NCBI GenBank assembly: GCA_003450815.1
Contig: DMES01000011.1
Location: 18,446 to 44,473 of the forward strand
DNA length: 26,028 nt
Reading direction: 5' to 3'
Source: Elusimicrobiota bacterium
Lineage (GTDB): Bacteria; Elusimicrobiota; Elusimicrobia; Elusimicrobiales; UBA9959
This document shows positions 7,452 to 14,695 of this stretch, one piece after another (position 1 is the stretch's first letter; every line of letters begins with the position of its first letter). The translations under genes were made by a program, and so were the position numbers. The notes beneath the pieces are model-generated. The model had not been told where the DNA came from. It made no database searches and worked only from the letters and a program-made list of their open reading frames with translations.

Positions 7452-8597
7452 ATGGACTACGCTTCAAAAAGGGAAAAGCCGGATTATAATGTGATAGCCA
7501 ATCACAGCCTCAAGTACATGGACTATTCTCTTTTATTCATAGTCCTCTGCCTGCTGGTTTTCGGGCTGGTTTCGCTTTTCTCGGCCAGCGCCATCTACGC
7601 ATCCAACAAAGGTTTAAATTCTTTTTATTTCGTCAAACGCCAGGCGCTGTATATGCTTGGCGGCCTTATCCTAACCGGCGTAATAGTCCGCCTGGACCTT
7701 GAAAAAATACGGCACTTCATAAAACCGGCCGTGATTGCCACTATGGCGCTGCTTGTAATTACACTATTTATGCCGCCGGTGGCCCATGTAAAGCGCTGGA
7801 TACCGCTAGGGATAATGAAACTACAGATGAGCGAATTCGCGAAAGTCGTCCTGATACTTTATCTGGCCGACTATTTCGACAAAAACAACAGCCGGCTCCA
7901 GGCCTCCTGGAAAGCGCTGGTAAAGCCTTTCGTGATAACCGGGATAATCTGCGCGCTGATAGCGCTTGAGCCCGACCTGGGCACCCCCTCGCTTATATTT
8001 GTGACGGCCTTAATGTTGTTTTTCGCAGCGGGCGCGAAAGTAAAACACATACTTCTGCCGCTTGCGGGCATAATACCGATTTTTATATTGGAGCTTTTCA
8101 GGCATCCTTACCGGATAGCGCGGCTTAACACCTTCCTCTCGCCCTGGCAGGATGCCGCAGGCGCCGGCTACCAGCTGGTGCAGTCGCTGCTCGCCGTGGG
8201 CTCAGGCGGCTGGCTAGGCAAAGGTCTTGGCGCCTCAAAGCTGAAACTCATGTACTTGCCTGCGCCTCACACCGATTTTATTTTTCCCGTGATAGCGGAG
8301 GAGCTGGGTTTGGTGGGAGGGCTTATCATAGTGGCCCTGTTCACCGCTTTTCTAATAAAAGGCGTGCGCGTTGCAAAAAACGCGCCAAGCCTGTATACCA
8401 CGCTCGCGGCGCTCGGCCTCTCGCTTATAATTACGCTTCAGGCTTTCTTCAATCTTTCCATGGCAATCGGCATAATTCCGACCAAGGGCATACCGCTGCC
8501 GTTTTTTTCATACGGCGGTTCCTCAATACTCGCAAGCCTTATAGCGGTCGGGATAATTCTCAACATTTCAGCCCATAGGAGCCCGGTGAGGTGGTAG
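7452..8597 (+). CDS. ftsW: SEDS-family peptidoglycan glycosyltransferase FtsW
   Basis: This polytopic membrane polymerase makes septal glycan strands from lipid II and pairs with the class B PBP at the start of the window. The 381-aa protein has an approximately 45-residue N-terminal lead into the first helix, about ten transmembrane segments, the RWIPLG and QMSEFAK segment (the QPSE motif with Pro replaced by Met), HTDFIFPVIAEELG containing the conserved extracytoplasmic Asp, and the C-terminal FFSYGGSS. SEDS membership is certain; FtsW rather than RodA rests on its place between murD and murG. The start codon has no Shine-Dalgarno site and directly follows a heptamer array. Confidence 0.92.
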   Translation: MDYASKREKPDYNVIANHSLKYMDYSLLFIVLCLLVFGLVSLFSASAIYASNKGLNSFYFVKRQALYMLGGLILTGVIVRLDLEKIRHFIKPAVIATMALLVITLFMPPVAHVKRWIPLGIMKLQMSEFAKVVLILYLADYFDKNNSRLQASWKALVKPFVITGIICALIALEPDLGTPSLIFVTALMLFFAAGAKVKHILLPLAGIIPIFILELFRHPYRIARLNTFLSPWQDAAGAGYQLVQSLLAVGSGGWLGKGLGASKLKLMYLPAPHTDFIFPVIAEELGLVGGLIIVALFTAFLIKGVRVAKNAPSLYTTLAALGLSLIITLQAFFNLSMAIGIIPTKGIPLPFFSYGGSSILASLIAVGIILNISAHRSPVRW

Positions 8598-8604
8598 GAA
8601 ACAA

Positions 8605-8707
8605 GGGTTCACGGTTCAGAGGTTCACAGTTAATGATTTTTCTAGGATTTTTTTATATTCCCCGGTTTCCAACCATTGAACCATGTAAACCGTTGAACCG
8701 TGAACCT
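8605..8707. repeat. Word-repeat intergenic hairpin 3 (ftsW-murG)
   Basis: The left arm (8605-8631) repeats GGTTCAC/GGTTCAG three times. The right arm (8671-8707) holds about five variants of GAACCGT/GAACCAT, its complement. The outer 14-15 bases, with GGTTCACGGTTCA at the core, pair nearly perfectly; inner words pair imperfectly. The 39-nt loop is AT-rich. The structure occupies most of the 148-nt spacer and leaves about 38 nt before murG. Confidence 0.75.
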
Positions 8708-8745
8708 GAGCAGAATAATTTGGCGACAAGTATAGAAAAGATTCA

Positions 8746-9867
8746 ATGCAAAAGATAAAAAGAATAATTATCGCCTCGGGAGCCACCGGCGGGCACTTTT
8801 ATCCCGGCTTTATAGTCGGCAGTGAGCTTAAAGCGTGCGGATGGGAACCGCTTTTCCTAGTAAAAAAGGATGATATGGCCCGGAAGACTCTGGAAGAGGC
8901 CTGCCTGCCTTACGCCGAAATAGACACGCGCTCACTGCCAAGAACGCTTAATCCGCTTGCCCACGCAGTTTTTGCCTGGAAAATAGCCGGTTCGCTTTGG
9001 ACCTGCCTTAAGATTATTTCAGATTTTGAACCGGCGGTTGTTTTCGGCACCGGCAGTTATGTCTCATTCCCGGCGCTGTTGGCCGCGCGGATAAAAGGGG
9101 TGCCGGCCATACTGCACGAATCCAACGCCAAATTCGGGCTTGGCAATTACCTCTGCGCCCAGTTTGCGGACCTGGTAGCGCTGGGCCTGCCGATGCGGGC
9201 CAATTCTTTCACGGCCAAATCGCGGCTTACAGGCACGCCTATAAGGCCGTTCTTCTCGGAAGTAAAATCCAAAGAAGAAGCCAGAGGTTTTTTAGGCCTT
9301 GAAAAGAATCTTCCCGTTTTCCTTGTGTTCGGCGGCAGCCAGGGCGCCCGCAGATTAAACCTGGCAGTAGTCCTTGCGGCCAAGAAACTTTCCGGCCTGG
9401 GGCTTAATTTCCAGCTTATTCATGTCGCCGGCAGCCGGGATTTTGAAACCGTAAAAGCCGCCTACGGAGAAGCCTTAGGATCGAAATGGCTTAAGCTTAT
9501 CTCTTACGAAGAAAGAATGGACAAGCTTTACACCGCCGCCAACTTTGTTGTGTCTCGCTCGGGTGCGGGCACTGTTGCGGAGATGATCAGCCTCTCTAAG
9601 CCATCCGTGCTTGTGCCATTGCCTTCGTCGGCCGCAGGACACCAAGAAGAGAACGCCAAAGTTCTTTCAGAGAAAGGCGCCGCTATCTTGCTTAAAGAAA
9701 GCCCGGCCTTTGAGGCGGAACTTGCCGCCTGTCTTGAAGATCTGCTGAAAGAGCCTGAAAAGATTAGCGATATGGAAGCAAATTTCACACAGGTACAGGC
9801 GCCGCCGCCGCTTGAGGCTGTTGAAAAATTAAAAGCGCTTATTGAGGAAATAGCCTTACAGCGCTGA
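8746..9867 (+). CDS. murG: UDP-GlcNAc:lipid I N-acetylglucosaminyltransferase
   Basis: This peripheral inner-membrane GT28 glycosyltransferase converts lipid I to lipid II. The N-terminal donor/acceptor loop reads SGATGGHFYPG (H17; GGTGGH in most MurG). The second glycine loop is GTGSY near 104-108 and HESN takes the place of HEQN. GGSQGARRLN opens the C-terminal domain, followed by SRSGAGTVAEM and GHQEENA for UDP-GlcNAc binding. The length is 373 aa, normal for MurG. These substitutions make it a divergent but complete member. Only a weak purine stretch precedes the ATG. The stop codon lies inside the left arm of the next hairpin, and murC does not follow. Confidence 0.94.
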   Translation: MQKIKRIIIASGATGGHFYPGFIVGSELKACGWEPLFLVKKDDMARKTLEEACLPYAEIDTRSLPRTLNPLAHAVFAWKIAGSLWTCLKIISDFEPAVVFGTGSYVSFPALLAARIKGVPAILHESNAKFGLGNYLCAQFADLVALGLPMRANSFTAKSRLTGTPIRPFFSEVKSKEEARGFLGLEKNLPVFLVFGGSQGARRLNLAVVLAAKKLSGLGLNFQLIHVAGSRDFETVKAAYGEALGSKWLKLISYEERMDKLYTAANFVVSRSGAGTVAEMISLSKPSVLVPLPSSAAGHQEENAKVLSEKGAAILLKESPAFEAELAACLEDLLKEPEKISDMEANFTQVQAPPPLEAVEKLKALIEEIALQR

Positions 9868-9920
9868 AGAGCTGAAGTTTGTTATCTTCTAGCACTTCAG
9901 AGCTTCAGCTCCTCAGCGCT
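9860..9920. repeat. Word-repeat intergenic hairpin 4 (murG 3' end)
   Basis: The left arm (9860-9878) reads GCTGAAGA-GCTGAAG and includes the murG stop codon. The right arm (9894-9920) is the complement with one extra word. The outermost 18 bases pair at 17 positions across the spacer. It lacks a terminal U-run and is followed by a strong ribosome site (GGAGG, 9928-9932) for the next gene. The GCTGAAG word is shared with hairpin 5. Confidence 0.75.
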
Positions 9921-9936
9921 AAACTACGGAGGAAAT

Positions 9937-11049
9937 ATGGAAATTGAAAAAGGTTCAAAGTGGGTAAAGTTTGAAATTATGGAAAAATTCATGTGCGATG
10001 TTTTCAAAGGAGTGGGCGTTCCCGCCGCCGAAGCCGCCGTCTGCGCCAATGTCCTTATAACGGCGGACAAGCTCGGCATTGATTCCCACGGCATCTCACG
10101 ACTCAAACCAATTTATTACGACCGCATAAAACAGGGCATACAGCTCGCAAAAACCAAGTTCGAGATTGTTAAAGAAACCCCCACCACCGCGGTGATAGAC
10201 GGACACAACGGCATGGGCCATGTTATTTCAGTGCGGGCGATGAATATGGCCATAAAGAAAGCGAAAAAATACGGCCTGGGCATGACGGCGGTACGTAACT
10301 CAACGCATTACGGTATAGCCGGCTACCACGCCCTTCTAGCGGCAAAAGCGGGCATGGTAGGCATAACCGGAACCAATGCCAGACCCTCAGTTGCGCCCAC
10401 CTTCGGAGTGGAAAACATGATGGGAACAAACCCACTCACCTTCGCTATACCCACCGACGAAAAATTCCCTTTCCTTCTTGACTGCGCCACTTCAATAACC
10501 CAGCGCGGGAAAATAGAAGTTTACGCGAAACTCGGCAAAAAAATGCCCAAAGGCTGGGTTATAGATTCAAACGGGAATTCAAAAACCGACTCCATTGCCG
10601 TGCTGAAGGATCTGGTAGCGGGCACTGCGGCGCTGGTGCCGGTGGGGGGGATAGGCGAGGAACTGGGCGGCTACAAAGGCTATGGTTATTGCGCCGTGGT
10701 AGAGATACTTTCGGCCGCGCTGCAACAGGGCGCATATATGAAGATGCTGCTGGGAGTTAAAGACGGGAAAAAAGTGCCATACCCACTGGGACATTTTTTT
10801 CTGGCCATAAACATAGAAGCGTTCACAAGCCTGCTCTCGTTCAAAAAAATAGCGGGGGATATCCTGCGCGAACTGCGCGCCTCGAAAAAGATGCCGGGAG
10901 CCAAACGCATTTATACCGCCGGAGAAAAAGAGCATCTTACCTGGCTTTACCGCAAAAACAAAGGCGTTCCCCTGAACCGCGAAACCCAGAAAGAAATACT
11001 CGCCATGCGCACGGAGCTGGGGCTGAATAAATACAAGTTTCCGTTCTGA
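9937..11049 (+). CDS. Ldh_2-family NAD(P)-dependent 2-hydroxyacid (malate/L-lactate-type) dehydrogenase
   Basis: A 370-aa member of the malate/L-lactate dehydrogenase type 2 family, which is unrelated to classical LDH/MDH. Known members oxidise or reduce malate, L-lactate, L-sulfolactate, ureidoglycolate or cyclic imino acids with NAD(P). Family hallmarks are DSHGISRL at about 49-56 with H51, the NSTHYGIAGYHAL segment at 121-133 with H124 (usually SNHFG), and a late GYKGYGYCAVVEIL segment. ATG 9937 is fixed by GGAGG five bases upstream. It sits behind murG where murC often lies, so it may be co-transcribed with cell-wall genes, but no cell-wall role is known for this family. The substrate cannot be read from sequence. 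Confidence 0.88.
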   Translation: MEIEKGSKWVKFEIMEKFMCDVFKGVGVPAAEAAVCANVLITADKLGIDSHGISRLKPIYYDRIKQGIQLAKTKFEIVKETPTTAVIDGHNGMGHVISVRAMNMAIKKAKKYGLGMTAVRNSTHYGIAGYHALLAAKAGMVGITGTNARPSVAPTFGVENMMGTNPLTFAIPTDEKFPFLLDCATSITQRGKIEVYAKLGKKMPKGWVIDSNGNSKTDSIAVLKDLVAGTAALVPVGGIGEELGGYKGYGYCAVVEILSAALQQGAYMKMLLGVKDGKKVPYPLGHFFLAINIEAFTSLLSFKKIAGDILRELRASKKMPGAKRIYTAGEKEHLTWLYRKNKGVPLNRETQKEILAMRTELGLNKYKFPF

Positions 11050-11053
11050 AAAT

Positions 11054-11303
11054 CTGGCTGAAGGCTTACGACTGAAGGCTGAAGTTGAGAACGCGCATAT
11101 AGCCGCCACTTTTGACCATTGCAGGAGAAAGTGCAGGATTAACCTGAAAAGCTCAATTGCTTCGTCACACCGGCGTAAGCCGGTGTCCAGATACAGACGG
11201 GACTCTAGATTCCGGTTTACACCGGGCGGAATAAATAAATCGGGCTTGCTCAGACGTTTATGGTGTTGCAACTGAAAAATTAAGGTTAGCCTTCAGCCTT
11301 CTT
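11054..11303. repeat. Word-repeat hairpin 5 with a long loop (Ldh_2 to membrane protein)
   Basis: The left arm (11054-11086) contains GGCTGAAGGCTTA and further CTGAAG words. The right arm (11269-11303) carries the complement TTAGCCTTCAGCC and related words ending in CTTCTTAA. The arms are about 180 nt apart, and the space between them holds a separate REP-like doublet at 11163-11231. The arrangement looks like a word-repeat hairpin whose loop has been interrupted by a second repeat. The rest of the 269-nt spacer shows no credible coding sequence. Confidence 0.6.
11163..11231. repeat. REP-like palindromic doublet
   Basis: ACACCGGC-GTAA-GCCGGTGT (11167-11186) is a perfect 8-bp stem with a 4-nt loop inside a GTCACACCGGC...GGTGTCCAG context. 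A second, degenerate and inverted copy, TCTAGATTCCGG...ACACCGGGCGG, lies about 20 nt downstream. This head-to-head arrangement resembles the short GTCATTCCCGCGAAAGCGGGAATCCAG-type repeats scattered through many bacterial genomes. The resemblance is from memory; copy number here is unknown. Confidence 0.6.
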
Positions 11304-11318
11304 AACAGAGGTTTTTAT

Positions 11319-12293
11319 ATGTTCCACGAAGACACCAAAGCAAAAGCCATTGTTTACCTGGGCATCTTTCTGGCCTTTCTGGGCTATAGCGGCAATTTTC
11401 TGGAAATTGAGCCGATGCATAACATGTTTTTTATTTTTGCCTGGTGGTCATACATTTTTATAATTGATGTTGTCATCTATAATATAAAAGGCGAATCCCT
11501 TATAGTTTCGAGGACGGACGAATTCTTCGCATTACTGCCCTGGTCGGTTTTCATCTGGCTGCTATTTGAAATGCTAAACCTCCGCCTTGGCAATTGGCAC
11601 TACACCGGACTCCCCTGGACGCTGAAACTCCGCTGGACAGGCTATCTGCTCTCTTTCGCCACAGTATTGCCAGGGCTTTTTGAGACCACTGAACTGCTGG
11701 AAACGCTTGGACTTTTTAGAAACGCCAGAACGCGCCCGCTTTCGACCGGGCCCAGGTCCGCCAAAAGGTTTTATTATATCGGCGCGGCCATGCTGGCGCT
11801 GCCGCTGCTGTTCCCGAAATATTTTTTTGCCCTCATCTGGACGGCTTTTATTTTCCTGTGTGAACCGCTGAATCAGAAACTTGGGCTTAACTCACTTCTG
11901 AGTGAGTTAAGAAAGGGGCGGCCTGCCAGGCTTTATAATCTGCTGGCTTCGGGGGGTATCTGCGGCTTCCTCTGGGAATTATGGAATTACAAGGCGGGGG
12001 CAAAATGGGTTTACAGCGTGCCTTTTGGCGGGCCCTGGAAGCTTTTCGAGATGCCTTTGCCGGGTTATATAGGGTTTCCTGTTTTTGCGGTGGAATGCTA
12101 CGCGATGTATAATCTTATAACCTGGCTGCGCCGCGGGAAAACTTGGGAGCAAGACTGCCAGACCCCGCTTGAAACAATAAAGCCGCCCACCTGGCTGCTT
12201 TTGTCGTCTCCCTTTATATTGACGGTATTCTTTTACTTCGCCCTGCGCACAATAGACGCGCACACCGTCCAACTCCTCATAGGCTGGCTGTAA
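11319..12293 (+). CDS. Polytopic membrane protein of unknown function
   Basis: I do not recognise this 324-aa protein with confidence. It has about eight hydrophobic segments, roughly at residues 13-30, 36-54, 68-86, 106-124, 155-183, 208-226, 245-268 and 294-312. Conserved-looking aromatic motifs stand out in the second half: LWELWNYKAGAKWVYSVPF at about 220-238, then KLFEMPLPGYIGFPVFAVE and a cytoplasmic WLRRGK loop. The WE-NY-KW-Y-P followed by FEMP-GY-GF pattern faintly recalls lycopene-cyclase-like membrane proteins, but no carotenoid gene is nearby. ATG 11319 is preceded by AGAGG at about 7 nt. It is separated from the Ldh_2 gene by a repeat-rich 269-nt spacer and followed by a mobile-element-like patch. 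Confidence 0.75.
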   Translation: MFHEDTKAKAIVYLGIFLAFLGYSGNFLEIEPMHNMFFIFAWWSYIFIIDVVIYNIKGESLIVSRTDEFFALLPWSVFIWLLFEMLNLRLGNWHYTGLPWTLKLRWTGYLLSFATVLPGLFETTELLETLGLFRNARTRPLSTGPRSAKRFYYIGAAMLALPLLFPKYFFALIWTAFIFLCEPLNQKLGLNSLLSELRKGRPARLYNLLASGGICGFLWELWNYKAGAKWVYSVPFGGPWKLFEMPLPGYIGFPVFAVECYAMYNLITWLRRGKTWEQDCQTPLETIKPPTWLLLSSPFILTVFFYFALRTIDAHTVQLLIGWL

Positions 12294-12378
12294 TTGGTAA
12301 ATGGAGTACACGAAAGGAACTAACTGTAGGCTGGCTGTGTAACCGGGGGAAGGTCAAGGAGTGCAAAGAATGTGGGCT

Positions 12379-12736
12379 GCCCCGAATGGCACTAACTTAA
12401 GCCACCGTCTTTCACAAGGAGATACCCAGAAACCTTAAACAGCGGCTTATACCTTGAGGGCGCGGGGCCTGGCGCGGAACTGGAACGCAAAACCAGGGTC
12501 GGGACACACAGTGCCCGCCCTTCGCATCCTCGCCCGCCGCGCTGCGCAAGCGGCGGGTTCCGGAGCGTTTTGCTTATCCAGTCCCGTGCCACCCGCGCAG
12601 ATTGTAGTTTTTAGCTTTATTTTTATGTAATAGGTAATCCCGCCCTTATTTATGATACGGCGGACTTACCCACCCAGCGGTAGCGGAGAATTTATATATA
12701 AAAAGGCACAGTTTTTAAGTTAGTGCCATTCGGGGC
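12379..12736. mobile_element. MITE-like element with perfect 22-bp terminal inverted repeats
   Basis: GCCCCGAATGGCACTAACTT (plus AA) at 12379-12400 is perfectly complementary to 12715-12736. Similarity continues imperfectly for about eight bases outside each end. The 358-bp element has no convincing open frame. Its centre contains a GC-rich palindrome (CCCGCCGC...GCGGCGGG) and its right part is AT-rich. Size, lack of coding and long inverted ends fit a non-autonomous transposable element or an internally deleted IS. No clear target duplication was identified. It fills most of the 587-nt gene-free interval 12294-12880. The remaining parts hold a 12-bp direct repeat TAGGCTGGCTGT (12280-12291 and 12327-12338) and a possible TATAAT at 12803-12808. 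Confidence 0.65.
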
Positions 12737-12880
12737 TGCACCCATTTCCCAAAAATGCGAAGATCAAAGAAGCATATACAGAAAGAAAGTTGAGATAGCT
12801 GATATAATGGGGAAAAACAGGAGCCTTTTGGGTTACCGATAATAAGAGAAGCACGAAACGCGTCACTAAGGAGAAAATAA

Positions 12881-13504
12881 ATGGCATATAAATTTAATTG
12901 CCGGAATTGCGGGAAAGCAATAATAGTTAATTTTTTGAAGCCGGGTGAAATGGCAAAATGCCATCAATGTGGAGCTGAAAGTTCCATGCCTGATAATGCC
13001 AATGAATGTCCTGTGGAACAGGCCGATGAATATTCAAAAGCACTTCAAAAGAAATCTGAAATAGAATTTTGTGTGAACTGTGGCACAAAGATTTTACGAG
13101 GTGCAATAACTTGTTCAAAATGCTTTAAGCTCGGGGCTCAAATTAATTATGATGAGAATAATTTAAACTTTAAAAGCTCAAACCTCAAGGATGGTAAGAT
13201 GCATAAATTTGAGATAGTTGAGATAAGGGGTTGCGTTGGTGTTCTTCGCTTTATGGCGTGGGGCTATTTTTTGGCTTCTATCACAGGCGCAATAGCTGTA
13301 TGGATTCTTTATGGTTCGGTTCCCAAGTACCTTGACAATCCAAGCCTCGGCAACATCGCTAATCCCCTTGGAATAACTCAGGGATTTGCTGTGTTGGTCC
13401 AAGGTTTACTGATGTGCCCGTTTTTTCTATGCATCGCCTCCATTGCTGAGGACACGGCAATCCTGACCAGCAAGCAACGTAAAGAGCGCGAGCAGAAATC
13501 TTAA
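12881..13504 (+). CDS. Double zinc-ribbon membrane-anchored hypothetical protein
   Basis: A 207-aa protein with two zinc ribbons: CxxC pairs C7/C10 with C27/C30, and C64/C67 with C78/C81. A polar linker and two hydrophobic segments follow (about 124-145 and 165-188), with a charged tail ending KQRKEREQKS. The zinc ribbons should face the cytoplasm. No enzymatic motif is seen and no function can be assigned. ATG 12881 follows AAGGAG at 8 nt. The gene is visibly richer in A and T than its neighbours and lies directly behind a MITE-like element, which suggests recent acquisition. A word-repeat hairpin separates it from the next operon. Confidence 0.8.
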   Translation: MAYKFNCRNCGKAIIVNFLKPGEMAKCHQCGAESSMPDNANECPVEQADEYSKALQKKSEIEFCVNCGTKILRGAITCSKCFKLGAQINYDENNLNFKSSNLKDGKMHKFEIVEIRGCVGVLRFMAWGYFLASITGAIAVWILYGSVPKYLDNPSLGNIANPLGITQGFAVLVQGLLMCPFFLCIASIAEDTAILTSKQRKEREQKS

Positions 13505-13525
13505 AATAAGAGGCAAGATGTACAG

Positions 13526-13576
13526 TGTGGAATGGGGGAATGGGGTCATGGGGGAATGGGGTCAGCCCCCATTCCC
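13526..13576. repeat. Word-repeat intergenic hairpin 6 (GGGGAATG octamers)
   Basis: About four tandem octamers of the type GGGGAATG/GGGTCATG (13526-13563) are followed at once by the complement CCCCCATTCCC. The last word and its complement form a 10-bp stem (13552-13561 with 13567-13576) with a 5-nt loop. Only one complementary word is present, so most left-arm words stay unpaired or can exchange. The ATGGGGTCA motif also resembles REP sequences mobilised by Y1 transposases in some Deltaproteobacteria; no such transposase is in the window. Confidence 0.65.
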
Positions 13577-13615
13577 TACAAGGCGCGGTAATTTCTAGAA
13601 TAGTTCCTTAATACA

Positions 13616-14695
13616 ATGGAAAAACTTGAAGAACTGCGGGTGGGCGACTGGGTGCGCTGGGGCGGCTCGGAATGGGAAGTTACGGACAGAAACACCTACG
13701 CTAAATCCGGCGCCTATAATGAAATACACTGGAAACTGGAACCGGACATGGGCCAGGAGCGATACCTTGTCATGTCCAAAGAGGACAAAGGCGCCTCGGT
13801 GGAAGAAATATGTGTCTGCACCAGGGAAGCGGTCATAAGCGATGTGGAATATAAGGCGCAATCCGGCCAGTGGCAGGCCTTTAGGGAAACCGACTCGCTG
13901 AGCGAGGCTCCCGCAACGATCCGCTTTAAAAATCTGGAATTCAACCTGCAGGGCGAAACAAGCGGAACCGATGAAGACGACGATGGCAACACCGTAACCA
14001 CCCTGACCTGGGACTATTACGACTCGTCACACTCCCGCAATATAGCCATAGAGATATGGAAAGAACCCGACGCTGATTATTTTGAAGCTTACGACGGTAA
14101 TGTAACCAAACCGTCGGATTTTGAGCTGCTGCCGCCCCGGGCGGCCACAATAACTAAAAGTTTTATTAAGGAGTCTGTCCCGGCCGTTATTCTCTTCCTT
14201 TTTTCCTGCGCTTTTGCCCTGCCGCTGCTGGCTGGAATTCTTAATGTTTGTAATATAGGCGGTGAGTATGTTTTTGCATGCGCAATACCCGTTTTATTTA
14301 TCCTCATAGCCGGGACTCTGGCCTCTTCACGCAACCTGCTTGGTGCCGCACTGGCAGCGGCTATTATCACGGCAATGCTGCTGATAAAGTTCAGGGGGCT
14401 CGGCGCTTCCTATTGGGAATATTCCCTTTACGGCGCCATTGCAGGACCGGCGCTGGCTTCAATTATGGGAACACTGTTCCCCGGGGCGGGACGCTGGGAC
14501 AAGCCTCTGGCCGCGGCTAATGCCACAATGCTCCTGCTTTGGATAATCAGTTTTGCACACTACATAACATCGGCCCCACAGCCACACAATCCGGGTGTAC
14601 TATTTGCTGCCTGCGCGCTTCCGCTTGCGCCGGCCGCGCTGGTGCTGGCGCTTTATAAAGTTAAAGAGGCTGTAAATGAAAGACCATCGGCTTAA
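13616..14695 (+). CDS. DUF4178-domain multi-pass membrane protein
   Basis: The N-terminal 175 residues resemble DUF4178. They start ELRVGDWVRWGGSEWEVTDR, continue through an acidic beta-rich stretch (GTDEDDDGN near 117-125) and contain a WDYYD segment. A membrane domain of about six helices follows (roughly 188-350), ending in a short basic tail. The molecular function of DUF4178 is not established. In mycobacteria a DUF4178 protein is encoded beside DUF350 and SpeE, and the same partners occur here, so the four genes likely form one system. ATG 13616 has no Shine-Dalgarno site; the word-repeat hairpin ends 40 nt upstream. The gene overlaps the next one by 20 bp. The DUF4178 call is from recall of the family pattern. 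Confidence 0.75.
   Translation: MEKLEELRVGDWVRWGGSEWEVTDRNTYAKSGAYNEIHWKLEPDMGQERYLVMSKEDKGASVEEICVCTREAVISDVEYKAQSGQWQAFRETDSLSEAPATIRFKNLEFNLQGETSGTDEDDDGNTVTTLTWDYYDSSHSRNIAIEIWKEPDADYFEAYDGNVTKPSDFELLPPRAATITKSFIKESVPAVILFLFSCAFALPLLAGILNVCNIGGEYVFACAIPVLFILIAGTLASSRNLLGAALAAAIITAMLLIKFRGLGASYWEYSLYGAIAGPALASIMGTLFPGAGRWDKPLAAANATMLLLWIISFAHYITSAPQPHNPGVLFAACALPLAPAALVLALYKVKEAVNERPSA

Noticed and set aside
10579..11271. 230-codon - strand frame over the Ldh_2 gene and spacer
   Set aside because: Composition follows the antisense of a conserved gene, runs through a repeat spacer, and shows no domain.
12392..12592. 66-codon - strand frame within the MITE-like element
   Set aside because: Low-complexity product with no ribosome site; more likely chance within a GC-rich palindrome, not a transposase remnant I can identify.
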